A stretch of 64,000 nt of DNA from Arthrobacter sp. OVS8 (lineage in GTDB: Bacteria; Actinomycetota; Actinomycetes; Actinomycetales; Micrococcaceae): assembly GCA_028370155.1 (NCBI GenBank), contig CP116670.1:3720001-3784000 (forward strand). The letters run 5' to 3'. Positions 28,071-37,461 of the stretch are shown piece after piece. Below the pieces are notes generated by a model. That model worked only from the letters and a program-made list of their open reading frames with translations. It had not been told where the DNA came from and ran no database searches. Position numbers and translations under genes: made by a program. The number at the start of each line of letters is the position of its first letter. Position 1 is the stretch's first letter.

Positions 28071-29775
28071 TTGTCCAACACCGCCACGCTGGCAACCCTG
28101 TCCGGTTCCGATCTCGCAGCCGACCCCAACTGGTGGCGCCAGGCCTCCGTCTACCAGATTTACCCGCGCAGCTTCTCCGATTCGAACGGCGACGGCCTCG
28201 GCGACATCAAGGGCATCACGGCCAAGGTCCCCTACCTGAAGGAACTCGGCATCGACGCCGTCTGGCTCAGCCCGTTCTACCCCTCGGCCCTCGCGGACGG
28301 CGGCTACGACGTCGATGACTACCGCGACGTGGACCCCAAGCTCGGCACGCTGGAGGACTTCGACGAAATGTCCGCCGCGCTGCACGCGGCCGGCATCAAG
28401 CTGATCGCCGACATCGTCCCCAACCACTCCTCCAACCGGCACATCTGGTTCCAGGAAGCCCTCGCGTCCCCCGCGGCTCCGACGCGCGTGAGCGCTACAT
28501 CTTCCGGGACGGCAAGGGCGAGAACGGCGAGATCCCGCCGTCGGACTGGGAATCCGTCTTCGGCGGCCCCGCCTGGGAACGCATCACCGAACCGGACGGC
28601 ACCCCCGGCCAGTGGTACATGCACATTTTCGCCAAGGAACAGCCGGACCTGAACTGGTCCAACCGGGAAATCCGGGACGACTTCCTCAAGACCCTGCGCT
28701 TCTGGTCCGACCGCGGCGTGGACGGTTTCCGCGTCGACGTCGCCCATGCCCTCACCAAGGACCTCACCGAGCCGCTGCTGTCCAAGGTGGAGCTGAGCGA
28801 GGCCAACAGCGGCACTGACGGTTTTGACGACGGCTCGCACCCGTTCTGGGACCGCGACGAGGTCCACGAGGTCTACGTCGAGTGGCGCGAGGTCTTCAAC
28901 GAGTACAACCCGCCGCGCACCGCCGTCGCCGAGGCATGGGTCCACGCCAGCCGCCGCGGCCGCTACGCGAGCCCCGAGGGCCTGGGCCAGGCGTTCAACT
29001 TCGACCTCCTGCAGGCCGACTTCGACGCCGACGAGTTCCGCGAGATCATCACCCGGAACCTCGCCGAAGCCACCGAGTCCGGCGCCTCCTCCACCTGGGT
29101 GTTCTCCAACCACGACGTCGTCCGGCACGCCACGCGCTACGGCCTGCCCAAGGGCGGCGGCAAGCACGCCAAGGGCCAGGACGGCAAGGGCTGGCTGCTG
29201 GCGGCGCACCCGCCGAGGAGCTCGACGTCGACCTCGGCCTGCGCCGGGCCCGTGCCGCCACCCAGCTGATGCTGGCGCTGCCGGGCTCCGCGTACCTGTA
29301 CCAGGGCGAGGAGCTTGGCCTGCAGGAGGTCGCGGACATCCCTGACTCCGAGCGGCAGGACCCGACGTTCTTCCGCAACAAGGGCGTGGAGATCGGCCGG
29401 GACGGCTGCCGCGTTCCGTTGCCTTGGGCCGCCGAGGGCAGCTCCTTCGGCTTCGGCGACGGCGGGGCGCACCTGCCGCAGCCGGAGTGGTTCGGCCGCT
29501 ACGCCGTCGCGGCCGAGGACGGTGTGGAGGGTTCCACGCTGGAGTTCTACCGCCGGGCGCTGAAGCTGCGCCGGGAACTGCAGACCTCGGAGGAGCTCGA
29601 ATGGCACACCGCTGCCAGCCCCGACGTCCTGCACTTCAGCCGCCCCGGTGGCTGGCAGACCGTGACCAACTTCGGCGACATGCCGGTTGAGCTTCCCGCC
29701 GGTAACGTGCTGCTCAGCAGCGGACCCCTTGACGGGAACCTCCTGCCGGGCAGCACCACCGTCTGGCTGCGGTGA
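28071..29775 (+). CDS. GH13 alpha-glucosidase (frame broken twice)
   Basis: About 568 residues. The (beta/alpha)8 barrel starts WWRQASVYQIYPRSFSDSNG. Catalytic elements are the nucleophile Asp in GVDGFRVDVAHAL, the acid Glu in RTAVAEAWVHA, and His-Asp in FSNHDVVRHATRYG, so all three are present. The short C-terminal beta domain ends at 29775. It fits oligo-1,6-/alpha-glucosidases (GH13_30-like) that hydrolyse maltose or isomaltose-type sugars in the cytoplasm; no signal peptide. TTG 28071 with AAGGAT six bases upstream. Frames break near 28472 (CCCCC) and 29200 (GG), each one base short. Likely repressed by the divergent ROK protein. Confidence 0.85.
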
Positions 29776-30757
29776 CCCCCGCAACGCAGGAGAGGCCTGC
29801 CGGGCACCTGAAACCTGTTCAGGAGCTGATTTATGGCTGCATGGGCCTTGGCGGCAGCTGGTCCTTGGAGCCGTACTCGTCCGCGCAGGTGGACGAGGCG
29901 GCGGCCGCCGTCGACGCCGCCCTCGAAGCGGGCATCACCCTCTTCGACCATGCCGACATCTACCGCGGCGGCAAGTCCGAGGCGGTGTTCGGCGAGGTGC
30001 TGGCCAACACCCCGGTCTGCGGCAACGTATCCGGCTGCAGACCAAGTGCGGCATCCGGCTCAACGAACACGGACTCGAGGGCTACTACGACCTGAGCCGG
30101 GACGCCATCCTGGCCCGCGTCAACGAAAGCCTCGCCCGGCTCCGCACGGACTACGTGGACGTGCTGATGCTCCACCGCCCCGACCCGTTGATGGACCCTG
30201 CTGAGGTGGGTGCCGCCGTCGGGCAGCTGATGGCGGAAGGCAAGGTCCGGGCGCTGGGTGTGTCCAACATGTCGGGGGCGCAGATCGAGGTCCTCCAGGA
30301 TCGCCTCGAAACCCCGGTGGTCGCCAACCAGCTGGAGATGAGCCTGCTCAAACGCGCCTGGCTGGAGAGCACGGTGCTGGTCAACCACGCCGAGGGCACG
30401 GACTACAGCTTCCCGCACGGCACAGTGGAGCACGGCGTCCGGCACGGGATCACCCTGCAGGCCTACGGCGCACTGGCCCGGGGCCTCTATACGGGGGCGC
30501 CGGCCGCAACGCCGTCGGCGGCGGAGGAAGCGACCACCGCGCTCGTGGCGCAGCTGGCCGCGGAGAAGGAGACCACCGGGGAAGCGATCCTGCTGGGCTG
30601 GCTGATGAAGCACCCGGCCGGCATCGCCCCCGTGATCGGCACCGCCAATCCGGACCGCATCCGGGCCTGCGCGGACGCGGCCGCAGTGGCCGCGGCCATG
30701 ACCCGGCCCGAGTGGTACCGGCTCTGGGTCACGGCGCGGGGCAGCAACATTCCGTAA
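29772..30757 (+). CDS. Aldo/keto reductase, YdhF-like (frame broken once)
   Basis: About 328 residues. The TIM-barrel AKR start is YGCMGLGGSW, with the catalytic Asp-Tyr in TLFDHADIYRGGKSE, the Lys in LQTKCGIRL, the HRPDPLMD strand and GVSNMSG. An NADPH-dependent carbonyl reductase of the YdhF type, substrate unknown. GTG 29772 overlaps the GH13 stop as GTGA, so it belongs to the same operon and may handle a sugar-derived carbonyl. The frame breaks near 30013, where ACCCCGG needs another C. Confidence 0.82.
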
Positions 30758-30778
30758 GGCTTCCGCCTTCCGGGAGCT

Positions 30779-30822
30779 GGCAGCAGGAGCCGTTTTGAGC
30801 ACTCAAAAGGGCTTCTGCTGCC
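30779..30822. repeat. 21-bp-arm palindrome between genes
   Basis: GGCAGCAGGAGCCGTTTTGAG pairs with CTCAAAAGGGCTTCTGCTGC plus a final C, with two mismatches and a 2-base loop. It lies 22 bases after the aldo/keto reductase stop and may terminate that operon despite lacking a T run. Extended flanks CTGG / CCGG add to the stem. Confidence 0.6.
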
Positions 30823-30918
30823 GGTTACCCGGGCCGGGCTGTGATATTGGTCGTATTGGACACCGCCGGGGGCCGGAATACTTCGCGGGAGACACCCCGG
30901 AACGGATAGCGTAGATAC

Positions 30919-31782
30919 ATGACCTCCACCACCACCGCCGGGACCATCCGGCCTCAACGCAACATTCCAGCTGAAATCGCCCGCTCCTGGCTGCTGGTGA
31001 ACGCAATGAAAACCGAACTTTTCGACCAGTCCTCCGTCTCCCGGGCGGACGCCATCATCCTGGATATCGAAGACGCGGTGGACCCCTCGCAGAAGGACGC
31101 TGCCCGCGCCAACGTCGTGGACTGGCTGACCGCCGGCGGCAACGCCTGGGTCCGGATCAACGACGCCACGAGCCCCTTCTGGGCCGATGACCTCGCCGGG
31201 CTGCGCGGCACCCCGGGACTGCTCGGCGTGATGCTCGCCAAGACCGAGTCCGCGGACCAGGTCACCGAAAGCTTCCACCGGATGGACGGCAAGACTCCGG
31301 TCATCCCCCTCGTCGAGTCCGCCGTCGGCATCGAGGAGGCCAACAACATCGCCAAGGCCCAAGGTGCGTTCCGGCTCGCCTTCGGCTCCGGTGACTTCCG
31401 CCGCGACACCGGAATGGCAGCCACCCCGGAAGCCATGGCGTACCCGCGCGCCAAGCTGGTCGTGGCCAGCCGCGTGGGCAACCTGCCCGGCCCCATCGAC
31501 GGACCCACGGTGGGCACCAACCACCCGATCCTCCGCGAGCAGACCGGCATCACGGTCATGATGGGCATGACCGGCAAGCTGTGCCTCGCGATCGACCAGA
31601 CCCACGTCATCAACGAGGTCATCAGCCCGACGCCGTCCGACGTCGCCTGGGCCACTGACTTCATGGCAGACTTCGAGGCCAACGGCCGCGTGATCCGCGA
31701 CGGTTCGGACCTGCCGCGCCTGGGCCGCGCCGAGAAGATCATGAAGCTCGCGGTAGCCTTTGGGGTGCAGCCGGCCCTGTAG
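30919..31782 (+). CDS. HpcH/HpaI-CitE family lyase/aldolase
   Basis: Intact, 287 residues. A CitE-like TIM barrel with RSWLLVNAMKTEL, DAIILDIEDAVDPSQK (Asp/Glu that bind Mg2+), VMLAKTESADQV, IPLVESAVGIEEA (the metal-binding Glu) and FGSGDFRRDTG. Enzymes of this family cleave or form malyl-CoA, citramalyl-CoA or related beta-hydroxyacyl-CoAs. No citrate lyase alpha or gamma subunit genes are near, so a stand-alone role is likely. ATG 30919. Confidence 0.85.
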   Translation: MTSTTTAGTIRPQRNIPAEIARSWLLVNAMKTELFDQSSVSRADAIILDIEDAVDPSQKDAARANVVDWLTAGGNAWVRINDATSPFWADDLAGLRGTPGLLGVMLAKTESADQVTESFHRMDGKTPVIPLVESAVGIEEANNIAKAQGAFRLAFGSGDFRRDTGMAATPEAMAYPRAKLVVASRVGNLPGPIDGPTVGTNHPILREQTGITVMMGMTGKLCLAIDQTHVINEVISPTPSDVAWATDFMADFEANGRVIRDGSDLPRLGRAEKIMKLAVAFGVQPAL

Positions 31783-31806
31783 CCCGCCCCGAACCAAGGA
31801 GACCCC

Positions 31807-32745
31807 GTGACCGATACCCGCTATCTGGTCCACGGGGTCTTTGGGATGCCGAACCGGCCGAAGCCGGCTCCACGGGCGGCGTGCACCCCGTCATGCGCCT
31901 CCAGGACCCCGACGGCGACGTCACCGGTCTGGCGCTCGGAGCCGCACCAGGCTGGGTTTCCGCCTCGCCGCCGAGGGGAAGCACTGCCTGGGTCACCACA
32001 AGGTGCACGGACCCGCGGACCGGGACCACGTCCTCTGCGCAGCCCGGGCGCACGCCGCGAAGGGAAGCCAGTGCGAGCGGTGCTTCGTGGTGGACGATTC
32101 CCGGCTCATCCACGACTTCCACCGCGGCGGACGCGTGCCGCCCGGGTTGCGGGCCTACCTGATGCAGCCGCACTGGCTGTACATCGCCACGTTCGCCGGC
32201 GGCGCCAGCAAAGTGGGCACCGCGGCGGACCTGCGGAAATGGAAGCGGCTCGCCGAGCAGGGCGCCGTCGTCGCCCGTTACGTCGCCCGCGCCGACGACG
32301 GCCGCGTGGTCAGGCTCCTGGAGGACCTGGTGACCCGCGACGCCGGCCTGCCGCAGCAGATCCGGTCGGCGGCCAAGGCCGCGGCCCTGACCGGCCCGGC
32401 CCCCGCCGTCGGGCTGGGCGCCCTGAACAGCAGGCTGGCCGGCGGCGTCCGCGAGCTGTTGACCGGCGTCGGGGAGGCGGATTCGAGGTCGTCGACGAGC
32501 CCTGGATCCGGCCGGGACTGTCGGACGCGGCCTGCGCGCCGGCCCTCCGGCACGCCTACCCGCACGAGCTCAGCGCGGGAACCCACGGGTTCCGGATCGA
32601 CTCGCTGACCGGCAGCATCGCCCTGGCCCGGCTCGACGGCGCCGACCTTGAGTTCGTCGTCAACCTGGGGCAGCTGAAGGCGCGGACGATTGAGCTCGGC
32701 GACCACGGCACCGAAGTTCCGGCCGTGCAGGAGTCGCTGTTCTGA
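31807..32745 (+). CDS. DUF2797 protein (frame broken three times)
   Basis: About 313 residues, GTG 31807. It reads VTDTRYLVHGVFWDAE after one T is added near 31842, then VMRLQDPDGDVTGLALGAAP. After a C near 31948 it continues LAAEGKHCLGHH, and C-x-x-C-type residues follow in CERCFVVDDSRLIHDFHR. Later QPHWLYIATFAGGASKVGT has a GIY-YIG-like flavour. A G near 32474 leads to FEVVDEPWIRPGLS. DUF2797 proteins are widespread in actinobacteria with no defined function. I make no functional claim. Confidence 0.65.
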   Translation: MTDTRYLVHGVFGMPNRPKPAPRAACTPSCASRTPTATSPVWRSEPHQAGFPPRRRGEALPGSPQGARTRGPGPRPLRSPGARREGKPVRAVLRGGRFPAHPRLPPRRTRAARVAGLPDAAALAVHRHVRRRRQQSGHRGGPAEMEAARRAGRRRRPLRRPRRRRPRGQAPGGPGDPRRRPAAADPVGGQGRGPDRPGPRRRAGRPEQQAGRRRPRAVDRRRGGGFEVVDEPWIRPGLSDAACAPALRHAYPHELSAGTHGFRIDSLTGSIALARLDGADLEFVVNLGQLKARTIELGDHGTEVPAVQESLF

Positions 32746-32806
32746 GCCACTGTTCGAAGGCCGCTGCAAGGACTGGTGCGGGGCCCGGGCCCAGTAGACT
32801 GGCACG

Positions 32807-33031
32807 GTGCTGAAAGAATTCTGGGAGACCGCATCAACCACCTACAAGGTGCTGGTTTTCAGCGCCATGGGAATGCTCGGGATCGGTATCATCCTCAACC
32901 TGGTGGGTAACAGCACGGGCAACCAGGACCTCGCCGTTGCCTCCCTCGCCGTGATCGGAGCCGGCCTCATCCTGCACATCGCCGGGATTGTGGTCCGCGG
33001 CCAGACGATCCGCAAAAACCTCAAACGCTAG
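32807..33031 (+). CDS. Small two-helix membrane protein
   Basis: 74 residues from GTG 32807. Two predicted membrane helices are around residues 14-34 (VLVFSAMGMLGIGIILNLVG) and 43-63 (AVASLAVIGAGLILHIAGIV), ending in a basic tail RGQTIRKNLKR. It is a real-looking conserved type, but I do not recognise its role. Its last 11 bases overlap the convergent SulP stop. Confidence 0.6.
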   Translation: MLKEFWETASTTYKVLVFSAMGMLGIGIILNLVGNSTGNQDLAVASLAVIGAGLILHIAGIVVRGQTIRKNLKR

Positions 33032-34679
33032 CAGCGGCATTCCGGCGGACGTGGCTGCGGGCATGTTCCACGGCCGCGGGCAGGGACGTGAACAGGTGCT
33101 TGTGGTGCCGCAGGGACCGGATCACCCCGACGTTGGTCACCAGATCGAGGTGCTGTGGCTGCACACCCTTCAGGAGAACCGTCACACCGCGCAGCTCCAG
33201 CGCCGAAATGACCTCCACCAGAGTGTGGGCCCCGGTCGCGTCGAGCATCCGCACCTGTGACAACCGGATGATGGCCACCTGGATGTCCTTGACCTGGCTG
33301 ATTTCCTGAAGGACACGTTCCGCGGCGCCGAAGAACATGGCCCCGTCCAGCCTGAAGATCGCGATGTGTTCGTCCCCCGGTTCAGGTGTTCCGGGGATGT
33401 CCTCGCGCTTAACCCCGCTGAGCGAGGCGAACTTCCGCAACGTGAAGAGGGCCGCTGCGACCAGGCCGATCTCGATGGCCACGATCAGGTCGAAGGCCAC
33501 AGTGATGAGGGCCGTGAGGACGAACACAAAGGCGTCGGCGCGGGTGGAACGCATGATGGCCGTCACCGTGTGCCTGGACACCATCCGGCTTGCCGTGACC
33601 ATCAGGATCCCGGCGAGGACCGCCAGCGGGATCCTCCCGACCAGGCCGGCCGCAAAGTAGATGATGGCCAGCAGAACCAGGGCGTGCACAATGGCCGAGA
33701 GCCGGGTCCGGGCCCCGGACCGGACGTTGACGGCGGTCCGGGCGATGGCACCCGTGGCGGCATGCCGCCGAAGAACCCCGCCGCCACCGAGGCGAGGCCC
33801 TGCCCCGTGAGTTCCCGGTCCGGGCTGTAAGCCCCGGACGGCCTCCCGTCAGGACCGACCAGGCCGGCAGCCACCCGAGCGGACAGCAGGGACTCGATGG
33901 CCGCCAGCATGGCGATCGACACCGCGGGCATCAGCAACCCGCCCAGGGCCGCCGGATCCAGGGCGGGCATCGACGGCGCGGACAGGGACTGCGGCAGGGC
34001 CCCGATCCGGGAATGTCCAGCTGGAGCGCCTCGGCGGCCGCCGTGGCCAGGACCACGGCGATCAGGCTCGCGGGCAGGGCTTTGTTCAGCCTCGGAAGCA
34101 GCAGCATCACCGCCGCGACACCCGCGACGACGCCGAGGGTCTGCAGCACGGTGGGCAACGTGGCCTGGGAAGCGCTCTCGACGGCGGCCAGCAGGGTGTT
34201 TTGTCCCGGGATCCCCGCGGTGCCGGTAGCCATCGGGACCTGCTGGAGGAAGATGATCGCGGCGATCCCGAGCGTGAAGCCCTCCACGACGGGCCACGGA
34301 ATGAAAGCCACCGCCCGGCCCAGTCCGCTGATGCCCAGGATGACCACCAGCAGGCCGGCCAGGAGGAGACCAGGGCGATGCTGCCGGCGCCGTGGACCGC
34401 GACCACCGGGGCCAGGACCACCACCATGGCACCGGTGGGCCCGGAGACCTGGACGTGCGAGCCGCCCATGACCGCTGCCACCAGGCCGGCCACGACGGCG
34501 GTGATGAGTCCGGCTTCGGCGCCGACCCCGGAGCTCACCCCGAAGGCCAGCGCCAGGGGCAGGGCCACAATCCCCACGGTGATGCCCGCCAGCAGGTCCG
34601 TTTTCCAGGAGGCGCGCAGCCCGTCGTAGTCGCGGCGGGAGGGCAGGAACCGGCGGAGATGCCCGGGGCCGGCACTCAC
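33021..34679 (-). CDS. SulP-family anion transporter with STAS domain (frame broken three times)
   Basis: About 553 residues. The SulP core has WKTDLLAGITVGIVALPLAL and VQVSGPTGAMVVVLAPVV, then AAIIFLQQVPMAT, ELTGQGLASVAAGFFGG (the conserved E-x-x-x-G-x-x-N/S region) and TALITVAFDLIVAIEIGLV. A C-terminal STAS domain follows (HIAIFRLDGAMFFGAAERVL). It moves sulfate, bicarbonate or other anions. Breaks near 34367, 34007 and 33762 are each one C short. GTG 34679 overlaps the stop of the ArsR gene (GTGA), so the two form an operon. Confidence 0.83.
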
Positions 34680-35052
34680 GAATCGGCGCCCTTGAGATGC
34701 TCGCTGGGCAGTCCCTGCGCGAGTTTGAGCTGTTCGTTGGAATCGGCCAGGCTGTCCAGGAGGAAGGTCCGGGCGATGGCCAGCAGTTCGGCGATCTTCG
34801 GATGCGCCAGCCGGTAGGTCACGGCGTTGGCGGACCGGGACGAGGTCACCACCCCGTGGCGGCGCAGCGTGGCGAGGTGCTGGGAGAGATGCGACGCTTC
34901 CAGGCCCGTCTCGGAGAGCAGGTAGCTGACGGGCGCCGAGTGGTCCGGCGCGGCAGACAGCAGCTCAAGGACCCGGATCCGCGCCGGGTGGGCGAGGGCC
35001 TTGAACAGATTGGCTTTGATTTCGTACAAGGGGTCTGCGCTGGTGAAATCAT
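34676..35052 (-). CDS. ArsR-family winged-helix repressor
   Basis: About 125 residues. LYEIKANLFKALAHPARIRV and LELLSAAPDHSAPVSYLL lead to the recognition helix in EASHLSQHLATLRRHGVVT and the wing SANAVTYRLAHP. No CxC metal site is present, so it is probably not an arsenic sensor. A TTG at 35029 opens the visible frame. However, adding one C in ACCCC near 35032 allows ATG 35052 (MISPAQTPLYEIKA), which fits relatives better. Operon with SulP. The palindromes at 35106-35140 are likely its operators. Confidence 0.78.
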
Positions 35053-35105
35053 CGCGGCCTGTGCTTTCTCATCGCCGCTAGCCAAGCGGACCATGAATTG
35101 ATGAA

Positions 35106-35140
35106 ATGATGTTTTCATCATATCGTAGTTCGTCAAACTA
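35106..35140. promoter_or_regulatory. Two adjacent inverted repeats, candidate ArsR operators
   Basis: ATGATG-TTTT-CATCAT (35106-35121) and TAGTT-CGTCA-AACTA (35126-35140) lie in an A/T-rich stretch just upstream of the ArsR-SulP operon. ATGA-rich inverted repeats are usual for ArsR-type repressors. They also lie about 60-90 bp upstream of the divergent hydratase gene. Confidence 0.5.
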
Positions 35141-35195
35141 CTCACCCCCTGTCATCGGCGCGGGAGGCCCGGCGGCGTGGCGATAGGCTGGTTCC

Positions 35196-35681
35196 ATGAC
35201 TATCAATCCGCATCTGCAGGGCCGCAGCTACCCTGCCGCAGAGGTGTACGACGTCGGCCGCGAGAAGATCCGCGAGTTCGCCCGCGCGGTCAAGGCCACG
35301 CACCCCGCCCACTTCGACGTGGCGGCCGCCGCGGCGCTGGGGCATCGTGACCTCGTGGCGCCGCCGACCTTCGCGATTATTGTCGCCCAGCGGGCCGATG
35401 CCCAGCTGATCGAGGACCCGGACGCCGGCATCGATTTCTCCCGCGTGGTCCACGCGGACCAGCGCTTCATCCACCACCGTCCGATCCTGGCCGGCGACCG
35501 GCTGGTCGCGGAACTCCATGTCGACGGTGTCCGCGCGATGGGCGGAGGTGCCATGATCACCACCCGCTCGGAGATCTTCGCACTTACCGCAGGAGCAGAC
35601 GCAGCCGCCGCAGGCGACGATGCGCGTGAAGCCGTCGCCACCACCACATCGTCCATCCTGGTCCGCGGAGAGGGACAGTAG
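35196..35681 (+). CDS. MaoC-like N-terminal (FAS1-like) dehydratase, HadA type
   Basis: Intact, 161 residues. A hotdog domain with GREKIREFARAVKATHPAHF, PPTFAIIVAQRADAQLIE and VVHADQRFIHHRPILAGDRL. The actinobacterial FAS1-like dehydratase family (HadA/HadC) lacks the catalytic D-x-x-x-x-H and needs a MaoC partner. The next gene supplies that partner. Together they would dehydrate (3R)-hydroxyacyl thioesters. As in mycobacteria, the pair lies near murB or ribosomal genes. ATG 35196. Confidence 0.78.
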   Translation: MTINPHLQGRSYPAAEVYDVGREKIREFARAVKATHPAHFDVAAAAALGHRDLVAPPTFAIIVAQRADAQLIEDPDAGIDFSRVVHADQRFIHHRPILAGDRLVAELHVDGVRAMGGGAMITTRSEIFALTAGADAAAAGDDAREAVATTTSSILVRGEGQ

Positions 35682-35683
35682 CC

Positions 35684-36120
35684 ATGACACCCACATTTTC
35701 AGAACTCACCGTCGGCCAGGACCTCGGCAGCCGCAGCATCGACGTCACCCGCACGGACCTCGTCAAGTACGCCGGAGCCTCCGGCGACTTCAACCCCATC
35801 CACTGGAACGAGGCTTTCGCCACCGGCGTGGGACTGCACGGCGTGATCGCCCACGGCATGTTCACCATGGGCTCCGCCGTTCAGCTCGTTACCGACTGGG
35901 CGGGCGATCCCGCCGCCGTCGTCGATTTCCAGACCCGCTTCACCAAGCCTGTTCCGGTGGCCGACACCACGGGGACACCGGATCCAGGCGCCGTTATCGA
36001 GATCTCCGGTGCCATCGGGGCGCTCGACGCCGAGGCGGCACCGCCCGCGTTGACCTGACGGTCCTCTCGGCGGGGCAGAAGGTGCTGATGAAGGCCCAGG
36101 CCGTCGTCAGGCTGGCCTGA
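35684..36120 (+). CDS. MaoC-type (3R)-hydroxyacyl thioester dehydratase, HadB type (frame broken once)
   Basis: About 145 residues, starting two bases after the HadA-like stop. The catalytic hydratase-2 motif YAGASGDFNPIHWNEAFA supplies Asp and His, followed by GVIAHGMFTMG. The end, ARVDLTVLSAGQKVLMKAQA, is reached only after adding one G near 36036 (GAGGCGG). Likely forms a heterodimer with the preceding product. The physiological substrate (fatty-acid elongation or catabolism) is not shown by the sequence. Confidence 0.8.
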
Positions 36121-36135
36121 CCGTATGGCGATGCT

Positions 36136-37410
36136 GTGAGCGTGCGCACCGGCCAGTCCGCGGAGGTCACGCACTGGCGTAACGCCGTCGTGACCGCCTA
36201 CGCCGTCAGCGGCATCGCGTTCGCCAGCTGGGTCTCCCGGCTGCCGGCCATCCGTGACGGGCTGGACCTCACCCCGGAAGTATCGGGCTGCTGCTGCTGT
36301 GCATGACACTGGGTTCCTTCATTTCGGTCTCCGCATCGGGGCTGATCGTGCTGCGGTTCGGCTCGAAGCAGACCATCCGGATCGGCAGCATCATGGTGGG
36401 CGCCGGACTGATCCTCGCCGGCCTTGGAACCTCCGTCCTGGTTAACCCGCTCGCCGTCGCCGCGGGGCTGGCCGTGATCGGACTCGGCACCGCAAGCTGG
36501 AACACGGCCTCCAACGTCGAGGGTGCCGCCGTGGAGCGCGCCGTCGGCGGCACATCATGCCGCGGCTGCATGGCTCCTTCAGCCTCGGTACCGTCGCCGG
36601 CGCCGCGGCGGGCGCCTGGGCCGCGGGCGCCGACGTCCCCGTCTTCTGGCACCTCGGTACCGTGGGGCTGCTGGTCGCGGGCTCCGTCGCGACTGCCGCG
36701 TCGTGGTTCCGCGCCGACGTCACGCCGGTGGACGGCAGGCAGACGTTCAAGCCGGCCGAACTCGATACGTTCGAGGACCCCTCCACCGGGCCGATCCCGG
36801 TCATCCGCCCGGCCGCGGACCAGCCCGATGAACCGCTGGACAGCAAACGCCAGATCGCCCAGGCCTGGCGGGACCGCCGGACCCTCCTGCTGGGCGTCCT
36901 CGTGCTGGGACTCGCCCTCGCCGAGGGCGCAGCGGGGACTGGGTGGCGCTCGCGCTCGCCGACGGCCACGGCCAGTCCGACGCCGCGGGAGCCGCCGGGT
37001 ACGGGCTCTTCGTCACGTTCATGACGATCGGCCGGTTCGCGGGCACCGTGGTCCTGGACCGCTTCGGCCGGGTCCCGGTGATGCGCTGGTGCGCCGCCCT
37101 GGCCGTGCTGGGACTGGGCCTGTTCGTCTTCGCGCCGGAGCCCTGGGTGGCCTACGTCGCCCTTGCGGTCTGGGGACTCGGCGCCTCCCTGGGCTTCCCG
37201 GTGGGCATGTCCGCCGCGGCCGACGACCCCGTGAAGGCAGCCGCCCGGGTTTCCGTGGTGTCCACCATCGGCTACGGCGCTTTCCTCTGCGGCCCGCCCC
37301 TGCTGGGCCTGCTGGCGGAGCACGTCGGCATCCTGCACTCCCTGCTGGCCGTGATGGTGATGCTGGTGGTCAGCTTCCTGCTCTCCCCGGTGGCCCGGAA
37401 AGCCAGCTAG
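36136..37410 (+). CDS. MFS transporter (frame broken three times)
   Basis: About 425 residues, 12 helices, GTG 36136. Segments in order are GIAFASWVSRLPAIRDGL, LCMTLGSFISVSASGLIVLR, a central cytoplasmic loop rich in acidic residues (FEDPSTGPIPVIRPAADQPD), then GDWVALALADGHGQSDA, RFGRVPVMRWCAALAVLGLG and VGMSAAADDPVKAAARVSVV. This matches the YbjJ-like/fucose-permease-like MFS group. The substrate is unknown. Breaks near 36279, 36553 and 36943 each lack one base. It lies between the dehydratase pair and murB. Confidence 0.78.
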
Positions 37411-37461
37411 CGGAAGATCCGGGCTTAGGGAAGGCCGCCGGAACCCCGCTAGGCTGGTCAG

